64,000 bases of DNA from CAIRTM01 sp963723235 (GTDB lineage: Bacteria; Desulfobacterota; WTBG01; CAIYCZ01; CAIRTM01): positions 62,001 to 126,000 of the forward strand of contig CAVRPV010000006.1 in NCBI GenBank assembly GCA_963723235.1. The letters run 5' to 3'. Each line of letters starts with the position of its first letter. The first letter of the stretch is position 1. Under the pieces are notes generated by a model, which saw only the letters and a list, made by a program, of their open reading frames with translations, was not told where the DNA came from and searched no databases. Of this stretch, positions 47,401 through 56,145 are shown piece by piece. The translations under genes and the position numbers were made by a program.

Positions 47401-47851
47401 TCGTGCCATTCAGAATGGCCGAGGGAATTTCACCGCCAAGGCAGGCGGACAGGGCGATCAGACCTTCATTGTACTCCTGCAGCAGCTCAAAATCGACGCG
47501 CGGCTTATAGTAGAAACCCTCAAAGTTCGCCCGTGTTACCAGCTTGCTGAGATTCTCATAGCCCTTCTGGTTCTGAACAAGCAGAATAATATGGTAATTG
47601 CCGGGGTCATCCTTCACGAAACGGCTGCCAGGCGCTATGTACAATTCACACCCGATCAGGGGGCGCAGCCCGGCCTCAAGAGCGCCCCGGTAGAACTCAA
47701 TGGCACCGAACATGTTACCATGGTCGGTAATGGCCACAGCAGGCATGTGAAATTCACGGGCTTTTTTATACAGGTCACCCAGCCGGATAGCGCCGTCAAG
47801 CAGACTGAACTGCGTATGGACATGCAGATGTACGAACTCGGCGTGTTTCAT
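44492..47851 (-). CDS. dnaE: DNA polymerase III alpha subunit
   Basis: 1119 residues, intact, near the usual ~1150. PHP domain at the start (FVHLHVHTQFSLLDGAIR, AITDHGNMFG), palm with GPGRGSAAGSLVAYCLEIT and catalytic Asp residues in SPPDIDVDF, fingers, then helix-hairpin-helix and an OB fold (IGGMVSSLQRKTTKRGD). The beta-clamp motif region is near residue 900. It is the replicative polymerase. That a 3.4-kb gene here has no indel argues against uniform base-calling error across the window. Confidence 0.96.
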   Translation of the reverse strand: MKHAEFVHLHVHTQFSLLDGAIRLGDLYKKAREFHMPAVAITDHGNMFGAIEFYRGALEAGLRPLIGCELYIAPGSRFVKDDPGNYHIILLVQNQKGYENLSKLVTRANFEGFYYKPRVDFELLQEYNEGLIALSACLGGEIPSAILNGTMQQAQDIADRYRSIFNDNRFFLELQDNGIPEQATVNQGLIEIASRLDLPLVATNDCHYLSADDALAHEVLLCIQTGKTMNAPDRMRFSSDSFYFKSPQEMERSFAHVPGALKNTVAIAERCNLDFKFNEYKFPHYEDPSGEDNAALFVRKAREGLQVRLDRLRQTHPAEFAGREAEYRQRLEDEIGMIEKMNFTTYFLIVADFIGYAKHNGCPVGPGRGSAAGSLVAYCLEITEIDPIRYGLLFERFLNPERVSPPDIDVDFCMENRSRVLDYVTRRYGRENVAQIITFGKMMAKGVIRDVGRALDMPYKEVDAIAKLVPNDLGITIDKAIVQEPRLKERIDSDPQVANLIKISKALEGLHRHASTHAAGVVISDKPLDCYLPLYKGSHDEVLTQYSMNDVDAIGLIKFDFLGLRTLTVIEKAVRLINADPAHQLPDMNDLPLDDAKTYELLCSGEAEGIFQLESSGMKDLLQRLRPGSIDDLTALIALYRPGPLGSGMVDDFIKGKHGHKEVEYPLPELESILRETHGLILYQEQVMQIARRLASFSLADADLLRRAMGKKKASEMAKQKNKFLSGARDNKIDPGKAVMIFDLMAKFAEYGFNKSHSAAYAYISFQTAYLKAHYPVEFMAALLSCEMDNTDKVVKHINECREKDIDVLPPDINVSRQDFTVHDGKIRFGLAAVKNVGLGAIESILSARDSGGIFTCLADFCSRIDLRKTNKKVLESLIKCGACDCLGKNRAQLLAVLEDVVSMAQRRQKEKEKKQVSMFEMIAETTGQDEGFDIVYPEIDDWGKKERLTFEKECLGFYITGHPLDEYRQILKSCTTITAAGVLSATTERDVLIGGMVSSLQRKTTKRGDPMAIVTFEDLTGSIEVLAFSEVYRQAQTLLQSAQPLLIKGRIGLEPENNNKIFAAEVHDLDRAHEFAQPDVHVQCAINRLNHDEIERLKRVLQNNPGKSKVFLHLVIPE

Positions 47852-47884
47852 GACAGAAGAATTCCGGTTGCGCAGATGATATAA

Positions 47885-48574
47885 TTATTTTTTATCTTTT
47901 ATAAAACGCTCAAAGACGTCAAGAATCGTTTGCGCAGCATTTTTGCAGCTGATGTGATCGGTGTTGATCAGCAGGTCATAATCAAGCCGGTCGGCCTTAA
48001 CACCGATAGTGCTGACGAGCTGTTTGAGAAAACCGGAGCGTTCCTCATCAACCCGCTTGACCTTCTGGCGGGCCGACTTTTCGGTTATGCCCTCAAGCGC
48101 TGCAACCGCCCTGATCCGCGTTGCAAAGGACGCCTCGATTTTAACCCGGAACGAGTACGGGAGGATAAGACGTGCGCCGCGTCCTATAATTACTGCGTCT
48201 TTCTGTGCAATGGTGCAGATGGCCTTGGGCAGCAGATGGAAGTAGTTATGTTTTTCCATGTCGCCGAAAAAATCCGCCACCAGGGAATCAATAGCACCCT
48301 GGGCCTTTTCATCAAGTGCCTCGAACATGCGCGCCTGCAGCTTCCAACCCGACTGGCCCGCCAGCACATCCATTATCTCGCGGTCCCACAGGCTGCAACC
48401 GAGCTTTTTGGCGACCATCTCCCCGATCGCGCGTCCGTCCGTTCCATAATCCCTTGAAAGGGTTATTATTTTAGGAACACGGCCAAACTCAGTACGCACA
48501 ACCGGTTTCCTTGTACATGATTCAAACCGGGCAATGGCCTTGGCAATATGTTTTTCAAGCATTGAAACGGACAT
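47885..48574 (-). CDS. Cytidylate kinase-like family protein
   Basis: 229 residues. P-loop region IITLSRDYGTDGRAIGEMVA is a variant of the cytidylate-kinase-2 family, followed by SLWDREIMDVLA, DAVIIGRGARLIL and YDLLINTDHI near the end. These kinases act on nucleoside monophosphates or related substrates; the exact substrate is not known. AGGAG before ATG 48574. It leads a likely operon with dnaE (33-base gap). Confidence 0.85.
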   Translation of the reverse strand: MSVSMLEKHIAKAIARFESCTRKPVVRTEFGRVPKIITLSRDYGTDGRAIGEMVAKKLGCSLWDREIMDVLAGQSGWKLQARMFEALDEKAQGAIDSLVADFFGDMEKHNYFHLLPKAICTIAQKDAVIIGRGARLILPYSFRVKIEASFATRIRAVAALEGITEKSARQKVKRVDEERSGFLKQLVSTIGVKADRLDYDLLINTDHISCKNAAQTILDVFERFIKDKK

Positions 48575-48654
48575 GACAGGTATCTCCTCGCAATAGTTCT
48601 AAATTTAACGCTAACATACATAACAGCAAGTGGCTTACCGGCGCAAGGCCGGAA

Positions 48655-48686
48655 CAAAAAAGCAGGCCCTCAATAATGCGGCCTGC
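48655..48686 (-). terminator. Intrinsic terminator of the 59-residue gene
   Basis: On the minus strand GCAGGCC and GGCCTGC form a 7-bp stem with an 11-base loop, then T6. It starts 51 bases after the stop of the gene at 48737-48916. Confidence 0.88.
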
Positions 48687-48736
48687 CGAATTGTAGAACA
48701 AACTCCCCGTAATATGTACCCGTCGGCTGAAGCGTA

Positions 48737-48916
48737 CTACTTCAGGGGCATCGGATTGCAAAGATTTTTATCCGAGTCGGCCACACGTCCACAGTTAAAG
48801 CAAAGAAACATAGGGTGCATCGTAAGTTCTTTAATTTCCTCGAATTTGTCTTGACTTGCGAGCAAGCAAATATGGCCGGTATGCTCACCTTTACACGTGT
48901 GTTCCTTCTGGCTCAT
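48737..48916 (-). CDS. Small Cys/His protein, 59 residues
   Basis: ATG 48916 with AGGAGG six bases upstream, stop at 48737, own terminator. It has an N-terminal HTCKGEHTGHIC stretch and a second knuckle CFNCGRVADSDKNLC after MHPMF. This C/H spacing suggests one zinc or Fe site. I know no function. Good RBS and terminator make it a real gene despite its length. Confidence 0.78.
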   Translation of the reverse strand: MSQKEHTCKGEHTGHICLLASQDKFEEIKELTMHPMFLCFNCGRVADSDKNLCNPMPLK

Positions 48917-49298
48917 GGAAGACCTCCTGTCGAGATTAAATAGAGAAACTAATGTTCACTAATTAATGTATAGCAAATCACATCATGCCTGCCAAGCAAA
49001 TTTATCCATCGTGCATGCAACGGCATGACAAAGAAAAATGGCTGACAAACGAAACTGCGGTAGGTGTTGTTTATTCGACTAAAGTTTTGCTTCATACCAC
49101 ACAAAGCTTTTGTGAACGGTGACCCGATTTCAATTGACAGACTGCAGATTCAAAGATACATTTACAAAAAAGCAATCCACCTAGAAAGGAGGCAGAAGGA
49201 GGAACCAAGTATTGGAAAACGCACAGTTTCAACAGTCAGCAGCAGCGTCTGTGACCAGACACAGCAACACAAAACCCAATCATCAGGGAGGAATAAGC
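48917..49298. other. 382-base intergenic region, divergent promoters
   Basis: No convincing gene. A direct repeat ACTAAT ... ACTAAT at about 48950-48966 lies upstream of the small Cys gene and could be an operator. Near 49190-49205 there are two Shine-Dalgarno-like AAGGAGG runs followed by a TTG that opens an in-frame 29-codon extension of the next gene. Confidence 0.4.
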
Positions 49299-49815
49299 AT
49301 GAAAAAAACTACTTTCTTTCTGGGGATAATTGCATTCGTGGCAATGATTTTTACAGGCGCATCCAGTGCTTTCGCAGCGCCTGATCCACTGTATTTTAAA
49401 TTATCAATTTCTGCAAGGGCTACCTTGTTGACGATGACAACAGCAACAGAAGAAAAGGGAAACCTCAAGACAACCGGATACCTCATGTGGCTGTGGGATG
49501 ACTATGTCCTCGTCACCGAGTGTGAAGACAGCAATGGATGGTACGTATCAACCGGGAGCACAGATCCACTGGACAGCGGTAAAGCCATACACAGCCGATG
49601 AAGCAGTGACTATCTGTACGCCGATCGGAAAACTTGATCTCAGCTTAGCCGCCCGTATCAGCTACAAAACTGAGGGGCAGGCCGTAACCAGCGCCAAGCT
49701 CTCAACGCTGGGTGCGCAATTTGCAAGCGAGATTGAAAATAATATCTACATTATAGGCGGCGCGCAGGTCAAAGGGGCAACGATAGATTTCGTTAAACTG
49801 CCCCAGTCCGTTTAG
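49299..49815 (+). CDS. Exported hypothetical protein (one frameshift)
   Basis: GGGAGG before ATG 49299. Signal peptide MKKTTFFLGIIAFVAMIFTG with cleavage after SSAFA. The mature protein is about 145 residues, changing frame near 49565-49600 (WYVSTGSTDPLDS to TAVKPYTADEAVTICTPIGK). Predicted mainly beta, two Cys. No family recognised. It stands alone between divergent and convergent neighbours. Confidence 0.6.
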
Positions 49816-49902
49816 GATATATTCAACAGCATTTAGCCTTGATCGTATGCGCTAAAATGCAACGAGCAAAAAATTCAGAAACAGCGTCGACTCGGGGCGG
49901 TT

Positions 49903-50409
49903 TCATACAGCACACGTGGAACCGCCCCGGTTTTTGTTACCGTAGCCGCAGCCGTACCCGTAAAAATCAAACGTTGAACCGTGCTCTCTACACCACGTGC
50001 TCAAGGATCGAAGCACCAGACCGTGAAAAACATCATCTGCCGAGCTGTAGCGCCAGCCCAGATGCAATCCGCATCCGGCGCAATAGGCGACGCTCCAAGC
50101 ATATCCCCTGAACCAGCTCCACTCTCCGGTCGGCTCGCCCACAAAGCTGCAGCCCTGCACGCGGGCAAAACAGCCGATGTGGAACGCAATACCCTCCGGA
50201 TTTGCAAACGTATGTTCATGCGAGCCATTCACGCTTATGCGCTGTTTGCCGCTGGTGATGTGCCGTCCGCAGCGGCGGCACAGAATCTGCTCCCCGCCGG
50301 ATACGTCGTCAAGCCCGGCGCTTCTTTCCGGTGCGTGCGCAGTCCCGCCATCCCGCGAGCCTTCGCGGCGCAGCATACAGGGGTGTAGTGCCGTACACGT
50401 CTGCAGCAT
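49903..50409 (-). CDS. CULT-domain (cereblon-like) protein
   Basis: 168 residues. Zinc knuckles C44-x2-C47 and C110-x2-C113 flank a stretch reading SWFRGYAWSVAYC and HLGWRY. Its cage residues W99, W105, W119 and Y121 have the same spacing as W380, W386, W400 and F402 of human cereblon, the thalidomide-binding pocket. Bacterial single-domain CULT proteins (for example from Magnetospirillum) are known to bind cyclic imides; the natural ligand is thought to be C-terminal cyclic imides or uracil-like molecules. The start is uncertain (no clear RBS), and the first ~40 residues may be extra. Confidence 0.85.
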   Translation of the reverse strand: MLQTCTALHPCMLRREGSRDGGTAHAPERSAGLDDVSGGEQILCRRCGRHITSGKQRISVNGSHEHTFANPEGIAFHIGCFARVQGCSFVGEPTGEWSWFRGYAWSVAYCAGCGLHLGWRYSSADDVFHGLVLRSLSTWCREHGSTFDFYGYGCGYGNKNRGGSTCAV

Positions 50410-50498
50410 AACAATGTGTCGATGATAAGAGTTGTCTGTAAACCAGTTCTTCCGAATGCTCCTGAACTGCTAATCCCCGTCTATTATATGCCTGAGAA

Positions 50499-50680
50499 GG
50501 ATTGTTAAAAAGTTTTTTCAGCCGGACTGTTTTCAAATAATACCCGGATGATAATCGGCGTCCACGTCAATTAGATCCATTTAAGAAATTACTGCGTACT
50601 GTTCTGTACGGCCGCAATAACGAATGATACGTACAAGCCGCAATGCCATGAGCGGCACGTATAGTGTATTCAACAGCCCG
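50499..50680. repeat. Degenerate copy 3 of the dispersed repeat
   Basis: Shares GGATTGTTAAAAAGT-like start, CCGGACTGTT, TACTGTTCTGTACGGCCGCAATAACGAATGAT-like core and TATTCAACAGCCC end with copies 1 and 2, but is longer and diverged. Confidence 0.6.
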
Positions 50681-50706
50681 CTATACGCGCACATTCATCA
50701 GGACAC

Positions 50707-51039
50707 CTACGACCGGATCATAATCAGCATCATTTTAAAACGCTGCACGGCGCTCAGAGCATGCGGTTTATTGGCAGGCATGATGATAATATCGCCGGCA
50801 CTCACTGTCCGGGCAGTGCCGGCAATGGTTATTTCGGCCTCGCCGTCAAGCACATGCACCATGGCATCAAAAGGCGCGGTATGCTCGCTCAGGCCCTGAC
50901 CTGCGTCAAAGGCGAATACGGTCACCGTGCCCGTGCCTTTTTTCAGTATTTCCCGGCTGACAACAGAACCCTCCTGATAGTCGACCAGACCAGCCGCACA
51001 CAAAACTTTTTCTGTAAGATCTGTCTTTTTTTCAGACAT
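50707..51039 (-). CDS. Cupin-domain protein
   Basis: 110 residues, one cupin barrel: motif 1 GLSEHTAPFDAMVHVLDGEA and motif 2 GDIIIMPANKPHAL. His residues that bind metal in the family are mostly present (H in SEHT, H in KPHAL). AGGAGG eight bases before ATG 51039. Small single-domain cupins of this type often act as sensors or isomerase-like enzymes; function not set. Last gene of the leftward stress block. Confidence 0.88.
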   Translation of the reverse strand: MSEKKTDLTEKVLCAAGLVDYQEGSVVSREILKKGTGTVTVFAFDAGQGLSEHTAPFDAMVHVLDGEAEITIAGTARTVSAGDIIIMPANKPHALSAVQRFKMMLIMIRS

Positions 51040-51210
51040 GGCAATCCTCCTGTTTGTTCCAAAAACTTCTCAAACGTTGCAGTATCGAGATATAACGAGG
51101 GTGTTTCTATACCGCTATCTTCATTTATTTCAAACCCTTCAAAATTCTCTCCGTGAAGCGCACAAAACCGCATGATGGCTGCATGCACATATCGCGTACA
51201 GACAACGATA

Positions 51211-52010
51211 CTACCACCAGAATTCAGGATATTGCCGAGAGCGTGGAATATTGTTGACAATAAGCGCGACAAGCAGCATCAGCAGCACCCCGAGCCCCAC
51301 CGGCATAAGAACATACAGATAGCCGAGCGCATGAATGTTCTCCCCGCCGATTACGGCAATCAAGGCGGTTGCACCTCCAGGCGGATGCAGGGTTTTAGTG
51401 AACTGCATAACGGCAATGGCCGATGCAACCGCTATGGCGGAAGCAAGCCAGGGACTGAATGAGAAAAGCTGATATGAGGCAACGCCGATAACAGCGGACA
51501 GCATGTGGCCGCCGACAAGATTTCTGGGCTGCGCCAACGGGCTTTTAATTGCGCCGTAGATAAGGACGGCCGAGGCACCGAATGAACCGACGAGCAGCAC
51601 GAGCCCGCCTTGTCCAGCGATACTGTAATGCACCATGGCAACCGCAGCAATGCCCAGAAAAGCGCCTATCCACGACCAGCAGACTTCCGGCAGCCCTGGT
51701 GCGGGCGGGCTTCTGTCGGCCCTCGCATTTTACCGAAGTAATTCTTCAGAAACGAAACCGCGGGCGCGTCGGAAACGCTGCCGGCATAGATGGGGACTGC
51801 CTCAGGCGAAGCGCAGACCGGTTCCGGCCGTGAGACATACCGCCCGCCAAACTGTTTTTGATACGCATGCTGAAACGCATGCCGGTATATTTCCCTGAAA
51901 TCCTCCGGAGTGATATCAAGATAGCCTGGTATTTCCTCCATGGCCTCATAGATGTCACTGTCTGAAATTTCGGGGATGAAATTCGGGCTGATTGCGATAT
52001 CGTCCGGCAT
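51211..52010 (-). CDS. HPP-family membrane protein, possible nitrite transporter (one frameshift)
   Basis: About 265 residues in two frames joined near 51710. The cytosolic N-terminal ~90 residues (EEIPGYLDITPEDFREIYRH) precede four membrane helices with the family motif TLHPPGGATALIA and GGHMLSAVIGVASY. HPP proteins include nitrite transporters in cyanobacteria and chloroplasts (established for some members). The position between a flavodiiron protein and a cupin, in a reactive-nitrogen block, fits such a role. Confidence 0.82.
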
Positions 52011-52059
52011 ATTCCTTTAAACTGATATATATGTACGAAAAAAAGTTTCGTAGAACGGA

Positions 52060-53306
52060 CTAAAATGAAGTGTGTACGCAAGTTTTCAATGGAAGTTTGA
52101 TTTGGGAAGTGGGTGGTACTATGCGTTCGGCGGCAAAGGCTTTCCCGAATGCGACACAGTTATCAATACCGTTCTGATCGGGGTTCCAGGCCTCACGTAT
52201 CCCGTCATTCACGACCTCAAAACCGCTCGCCTTGAGGCTTTCGGTTATGATCTTTACCGACTCGCCGCTCCAACCGTACGAGCCGAACCCAGCGGCTTTT
52301 TTGTTTTTAAACCCGAGACCCTTGATCATTTCAAGCACCCGCCCACTTCATAGAGTATACCCCGGTTGATCGTGGAAGAGCCGACAAGAACCGCCTTTGA
52401 CTTGAATATCTCCGTGATCACATCGTTCTTATCCGAACGGGCAATATTATACAGTTTCACGGCAACTGAAGGTCTGTCTCTGTTATGCCCCGGGCAATCG
52501 CCTCAGCCATGTGGCGGGTGCTGTCCCACATGCTGTCATAAACAATGCTGATCTGGTTTTCCTGATAATTATCCGACCATTGCTGATATTTCTTTACAAT
52601 CTGCAGAGGATCGTTGCGCCAGATAACACCGTGGCTCGGGCAGATCATGTCAACCGGCAGATTCAACGCCAGAACATCCTGAATCTTTTTAGCGACCAGC
52701 GCACTGAATGGAGTCAATATGTTGGCGTAATACTTGATACATTCCTGATAGAGTTCCGCCTGGTCAACCAGATCATTGAACATATATTCCGAGGCCAGAT
52801 GCTGACCGAAGGCGTCATTGCTGAACAGCACGTTGTCCTGCGTCAAATAGCAGAACATGGTATCAGGCCAGTGCAGCATAGGCGCTTCCACAAAGACAAG
52901 CTTCCGCGAGCCGAGATTGAGCGTATCCCCTGTTTTTATAACCCTGAAATCCCAGTCTTTATGATAATAGCCCTTAAAGGACTTCAGCCCGTTTGCAGTA
53001 CAGTACACCGGTGTGTCGGGTATCTGCTTCATAAGCTCCGGCAAAGCGCCGCTGTGGTCAGGTTCAGCATGGTTGGCGACAATATAATCAATGTTTTCAA
53101 GCGGAACCACCTGCTTTAAGGTTATCCACAAATTCGTGGCTGAATCTCAACCATACCGTATCAATCAGTGCGGTTTTTTCATCCCGCACCAGGTACGAAT
53201 TGTAAGTGGATCCGCGATGGGTGGAATATTCCTCACCGTGAAACTTTCGCAGCTCCCAGTCGATCTTGCCGACCCAGGTTATCGTCTCGGTAATTTTAAA
53301 AGCCAT
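52060..53306 (-). CDS. Flavodiiron protein, NO/O2 reductase type A (frameshifted)
   Basis: About 410 residues. GGGAGG before ATG 53306 (MAFKITETITWVGKIDWEL). Metallo-beta-lactamase-like domain with diiron ligands in NHAEPDHSG, followed by LPVDMICPSHGVIWR. The flavodoxin domain starts SIVYDSMWDSTRHMAEAIA and ends GSYGWSGESVKI. Breaks are near 53120 (AAA run), 52465 and 52345. FDPs reduce NO to N2O or O2 to water, using rubredoxin or similar donors. Lies in a block with hcp. Confidence 0.9.
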
Positions 53307-53410
53307 GGTATACCTCCCGGAAAATAGGTTGTAGTGTTCTGCCCGAACAAACCGCATTCACAGAAAGCATTACACCCTTAATAACAAGCCCCGTTGAGCG
53401 GAAAATCCTG

Positions 53411-54279
53411 TTACACCAGACTGCTTACTCCCTCTTGTTTAACCATCGCATGAAATGATATTTCCTTTTTCCCCTGCGGATAGTCACGAAAGGCCAGAAC
53501 AGCTTTTTCAACTATCTCCAGCACACCGGCCGCATCCGTAAAAGGCGTAACAGTGCGGGCGAGTTGCGGATGGCGCGATCCGGTGCCCCCGACAACGACC
53601 TTATATCCTTTTTCTTCTTTAAAGATCACATCCTTCGGACAGACATCAACACAGGCACCACAGTCGATACAGCGCTCGCGGTCGATGACGGGCTGTCCGT
53701 CTTTCAAGAGTAATGGCACCATCAACGCAGGCTTGTACGCACAGTCCGCACTGCACACAGCCTCCCTCAACCCCGGTCGAAAAGAGCAGATTATACCGAT
53801 GTCGGCGAAATAAGGCGACATGCAGCAGTTGGGGCAGCCGATAACGGCTACGCGCAGCACATGGTGCGACATGAGCGGCGTGAGCGCCTTGCGCAGGATA
53901 ATGTTTGTGGTATCAAGACGTTTAAGCAGGGTCCGTATTGGCGCGACAATTTTTTTTATCATGTCGCGCTTGTCAGCCGTACAGGCGCCGAACTTTGCAG
54001 GACATATTTCAATCTTAAAAAGTTCCTCATCATCGTCTTCAAAAAACTCATCCGGCAGGTCGACATCCTCGCCGTTGTTCATCGCGCGCACCATTTCGGT
54101 TGCCTCTTTCCCGAAAACACGCTCATAGCCTTTTTCAACCGCTTTGGCGATTGCCGGGGTGACCGTATCAAGCCCGCGCTGCAAGCCCGGCGCTCGGCAT
54201 CCATGCGCGCAAACCGCCCCATGATAGGCGGCAGAGGAATCTCTTCAATAATTTTTTCAGCCTCTGAATCCCATTCCAT
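53411..54279 (-). CDS. PCP_red / sulfite-reductase-like protein with 2x[4Fe-4S] (frameshifted)
   Basis: About 290 residues. The N-terminal PCP_red-like module (WDSEAEKIIEEIPLPP) is in one frame and continues in the next after about 54180. A nitrite/sulfite reductase-type cluster region follows: CPAKFGACTAD and VIGCPNCCMSPYFADIGI. Then a ferredoxin domain: CIDCGACVDVCPKDV is intact, while the partner CVQCGLCVQAC lies in another frame between two compensating indels near 53778 and 53710. Siroheme or electron-transfer roles are possible. It lies between the FDP and a second Fe-S protein. Confidence 0.75.
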
Positions 54280-54325
54280 ATATACGTCATTCTCCTGTTA
54301 AGAAACCGTGAGGGCAACCACAGGT

Positions 54326-54419
54326 GTAGGCCGGACTAAATCCCGCCCCGCGGGATAAGTCCGGCGCCTTTTGCATTAATCAAATTTTGCCGGACACACA
54401 TTCGCTTTGTCCGGCCTAC
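54326..54419. repeat. Inverted repeat GTAGGCCGGAC ... GTCCGGCCTAC
   Basis: Perfect 11-bp arms at 54326-54336 and 54409-54419 with internal CCGGAC/GTCCGG repeats, a palindromic intergenic element. The nearby sequence GGGCAACCACAGG occurs twice (54313 and 54460 region). The gap 54280-54570 holds no gene. Confidence 0.6.
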
Positions 54420-54570
54420 GGTCTGATTCTATATTCCTTCCACACGCCGAAGTAACGGGCAACCACAGGGGGTTCCCCCTACATATCCTTACGCCTGAGC
54501 GTGGCTGAATGGTAGAGACCTGCAGGTCTGTTCACGAAACCCCGAACACTACCAACTCCAAACAAACCTC

Positions 54571-55298
54571 CTACGCACTCCTCCGAATGATGCCGCCTTC
54601 AATGCCAACAACAACCGTCTCGACAGAAACATTGCGGCCAGCAGCCTGCATGGCTTTTTGAATAATCATGGGCATTCCTCCACAGCAGGGTACTTCCATG
54701 ATAAGCACGGTTACGCTTTTGATCTCATTGCGCTTAAAAATCGAGTGAATTTTTGCACATATGCCTCCTGATCGTCCAGCTTCGGGCATCCGCACAGCAG
54801 CACCCTGCCCTTTAGAAAATCACGATGCACATCAGGATATGCAAACGGCGTGCAGTCAGCGGCCACCAGCAGATCCGCATTCTCAAGAAAGGGCGCATCA
54901 GGCGAGACAAGCCGCAGTTGTACCGGCCATGTCGAAAGCTGCGACTGCGAGGGAGCGGCCTGTACAGATGCGGACGGGCCGCGCGCTGCAAACTGCCGTG
55001 TTTGTGCTGAAGGGCACTGGTGTGAAAGCGTCTCGGCTTCGCGCCATTGCTGCTGCTCCTGCATGCGCGCATGCACAGCCTGCTCATCAAAAACTTCGGC
55101 TTCACGTTCAATAATGTTCAAGCGCACCCTGTGGGCATTCGCCCATACAGGCGCCCAGGCCGTCACAATAGCGGTCGGCAACCACGCGGGCTTTCCCGTC
55201 AATAATCTCAATAGCCGCTTCCGCGCAGGCGATCACACACTGGCCGCAGCCGTCGCAGAGGCCTTCATCAATTGAATTATTTTGCGTTTCGATTGCAT
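54571..55298 (-). CDS. Ferredoxin-like Fe-S protein with C-terminal Cys domain (frameshifted)
   Basis: Starts near ATG 55298. After an early indel a double [4Fe-4S] ferredoxin appears: CDGCGQCVIACAEAAIEI and YCDGLGACMGECPQGAL. A linker (DEQAVHARMQEQQQ) leads to a C-terminal domain with AADCTPFAY, LLCGCPKLDD and, in the last frame, VPCCGGMPMIIQKAM. Breaks near 55265, 55150 and 54740. This ferredoxin plus CGCPKLD/CCGG domain is common next to hcp in anaerobes and is probably a redox partner; not characterised in detail to my knowledge. Confidence 0.75.
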
Positions 55299-55387
55299 GA
55301 CACCATTCTCCAGCGCATGGATAGTAAGCTAGGCCTCATGCCTGCAACACCTAAATTTTCCCGTGCCAGGTGCCTTGCCCGTTTCTG

Positions 55388-56076
55388 TTAATAGATTTTT
55401 CGTCGATTACTCAGCGCAAGCTTTTCCCTGTCGTGCGGGTAATCACTCCCCGACTCTTCAAGATTGACAATATAGTCGGCATCATAGAGCACCTTAAAAT
55501 TGTCGGTTTCCTGTGTTCGCGGGTGATGATGATGGCCGATAATATCGCACACCTCATCGATGAGCTTTGCATCAGCCCTAAGGCTTTCCAGCAGTGTGCG
55601 GGCAATGTGCGGACCCAGCTCTTCCTGATATCTCGCCTCTGAGCTTCTGATAGCGCTTTTCAGCCTCCTTGATGCCGATATCATGCAGATACGCTGCCGC
55701 CATCACAACCGCAAAATCAGCCCGGCTCCTGCCCAAGAATCTGCCCGGCAACATCGGCTACCCGTTCGGCATGCCGTATTCTTTTTTGATCAGTCCCGAA
55801 ATAGCGCCGCATCTCGCAGGCGACCCGGTCTTTAAAAATATTTGTTCGCTGCGCGAGAATCTCAGGCGGCAGTTCACGAAGGCACTGGTCGGCAAACGCG
55901 CAATACGCGGCACAGCCGAAATCAATTTTGGGGTTCAGCACCCGTGCTCCGCAGCCTTTGCACCTGCGCGAAGTGTCATCCTTAAAAAACTCAATGATCC
56001 GTCCGCAGCTCTGGCAGGGCGCTTCAAAAATATCGCCGGATTTCCAGTTCTGCGTATCCTGTCCGGGGCATTTCAT
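55388..56076 (-). CDS. HD-domain phosphohydrolase with N-terminal zinc ribbon (frameshifted)
   Basis: About 228 residues. The N-terminal ribbon has CQSC and CKGC knuckles (EAPCQSCGRIIEFF, RRCKGCGAR), then a second Cys group in FGCAAYCAFADQCL. The HD fold: KRIRHAERVADVAG, then in other frames AAYLHDIGIKEAE and HHHHPRTQETDNFKVLYDADYI. Breaks near 55730 and 55640. HDIG proteins hydrolyse phosphate esters of nucleotides; the ligand is unknown. Lies 69 bases after hcp and probably in its operon. Confidence 0.8.
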
Positions 56077-56145
56077 GATTGCCCTGCGGCTGTCACGAAC
56101 AGGTGCCGGCAGAATGCCGACGCCTGATCGCGCAGCGCTATTTAA

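Noticed and set aside
50943..51272. Leftward ORF of 109 codons between HPP and cupin genes
   Set aside because: It overlaps both neighbours, lacks an RBS, contains the cupin ribosome binding site and resembles no family.
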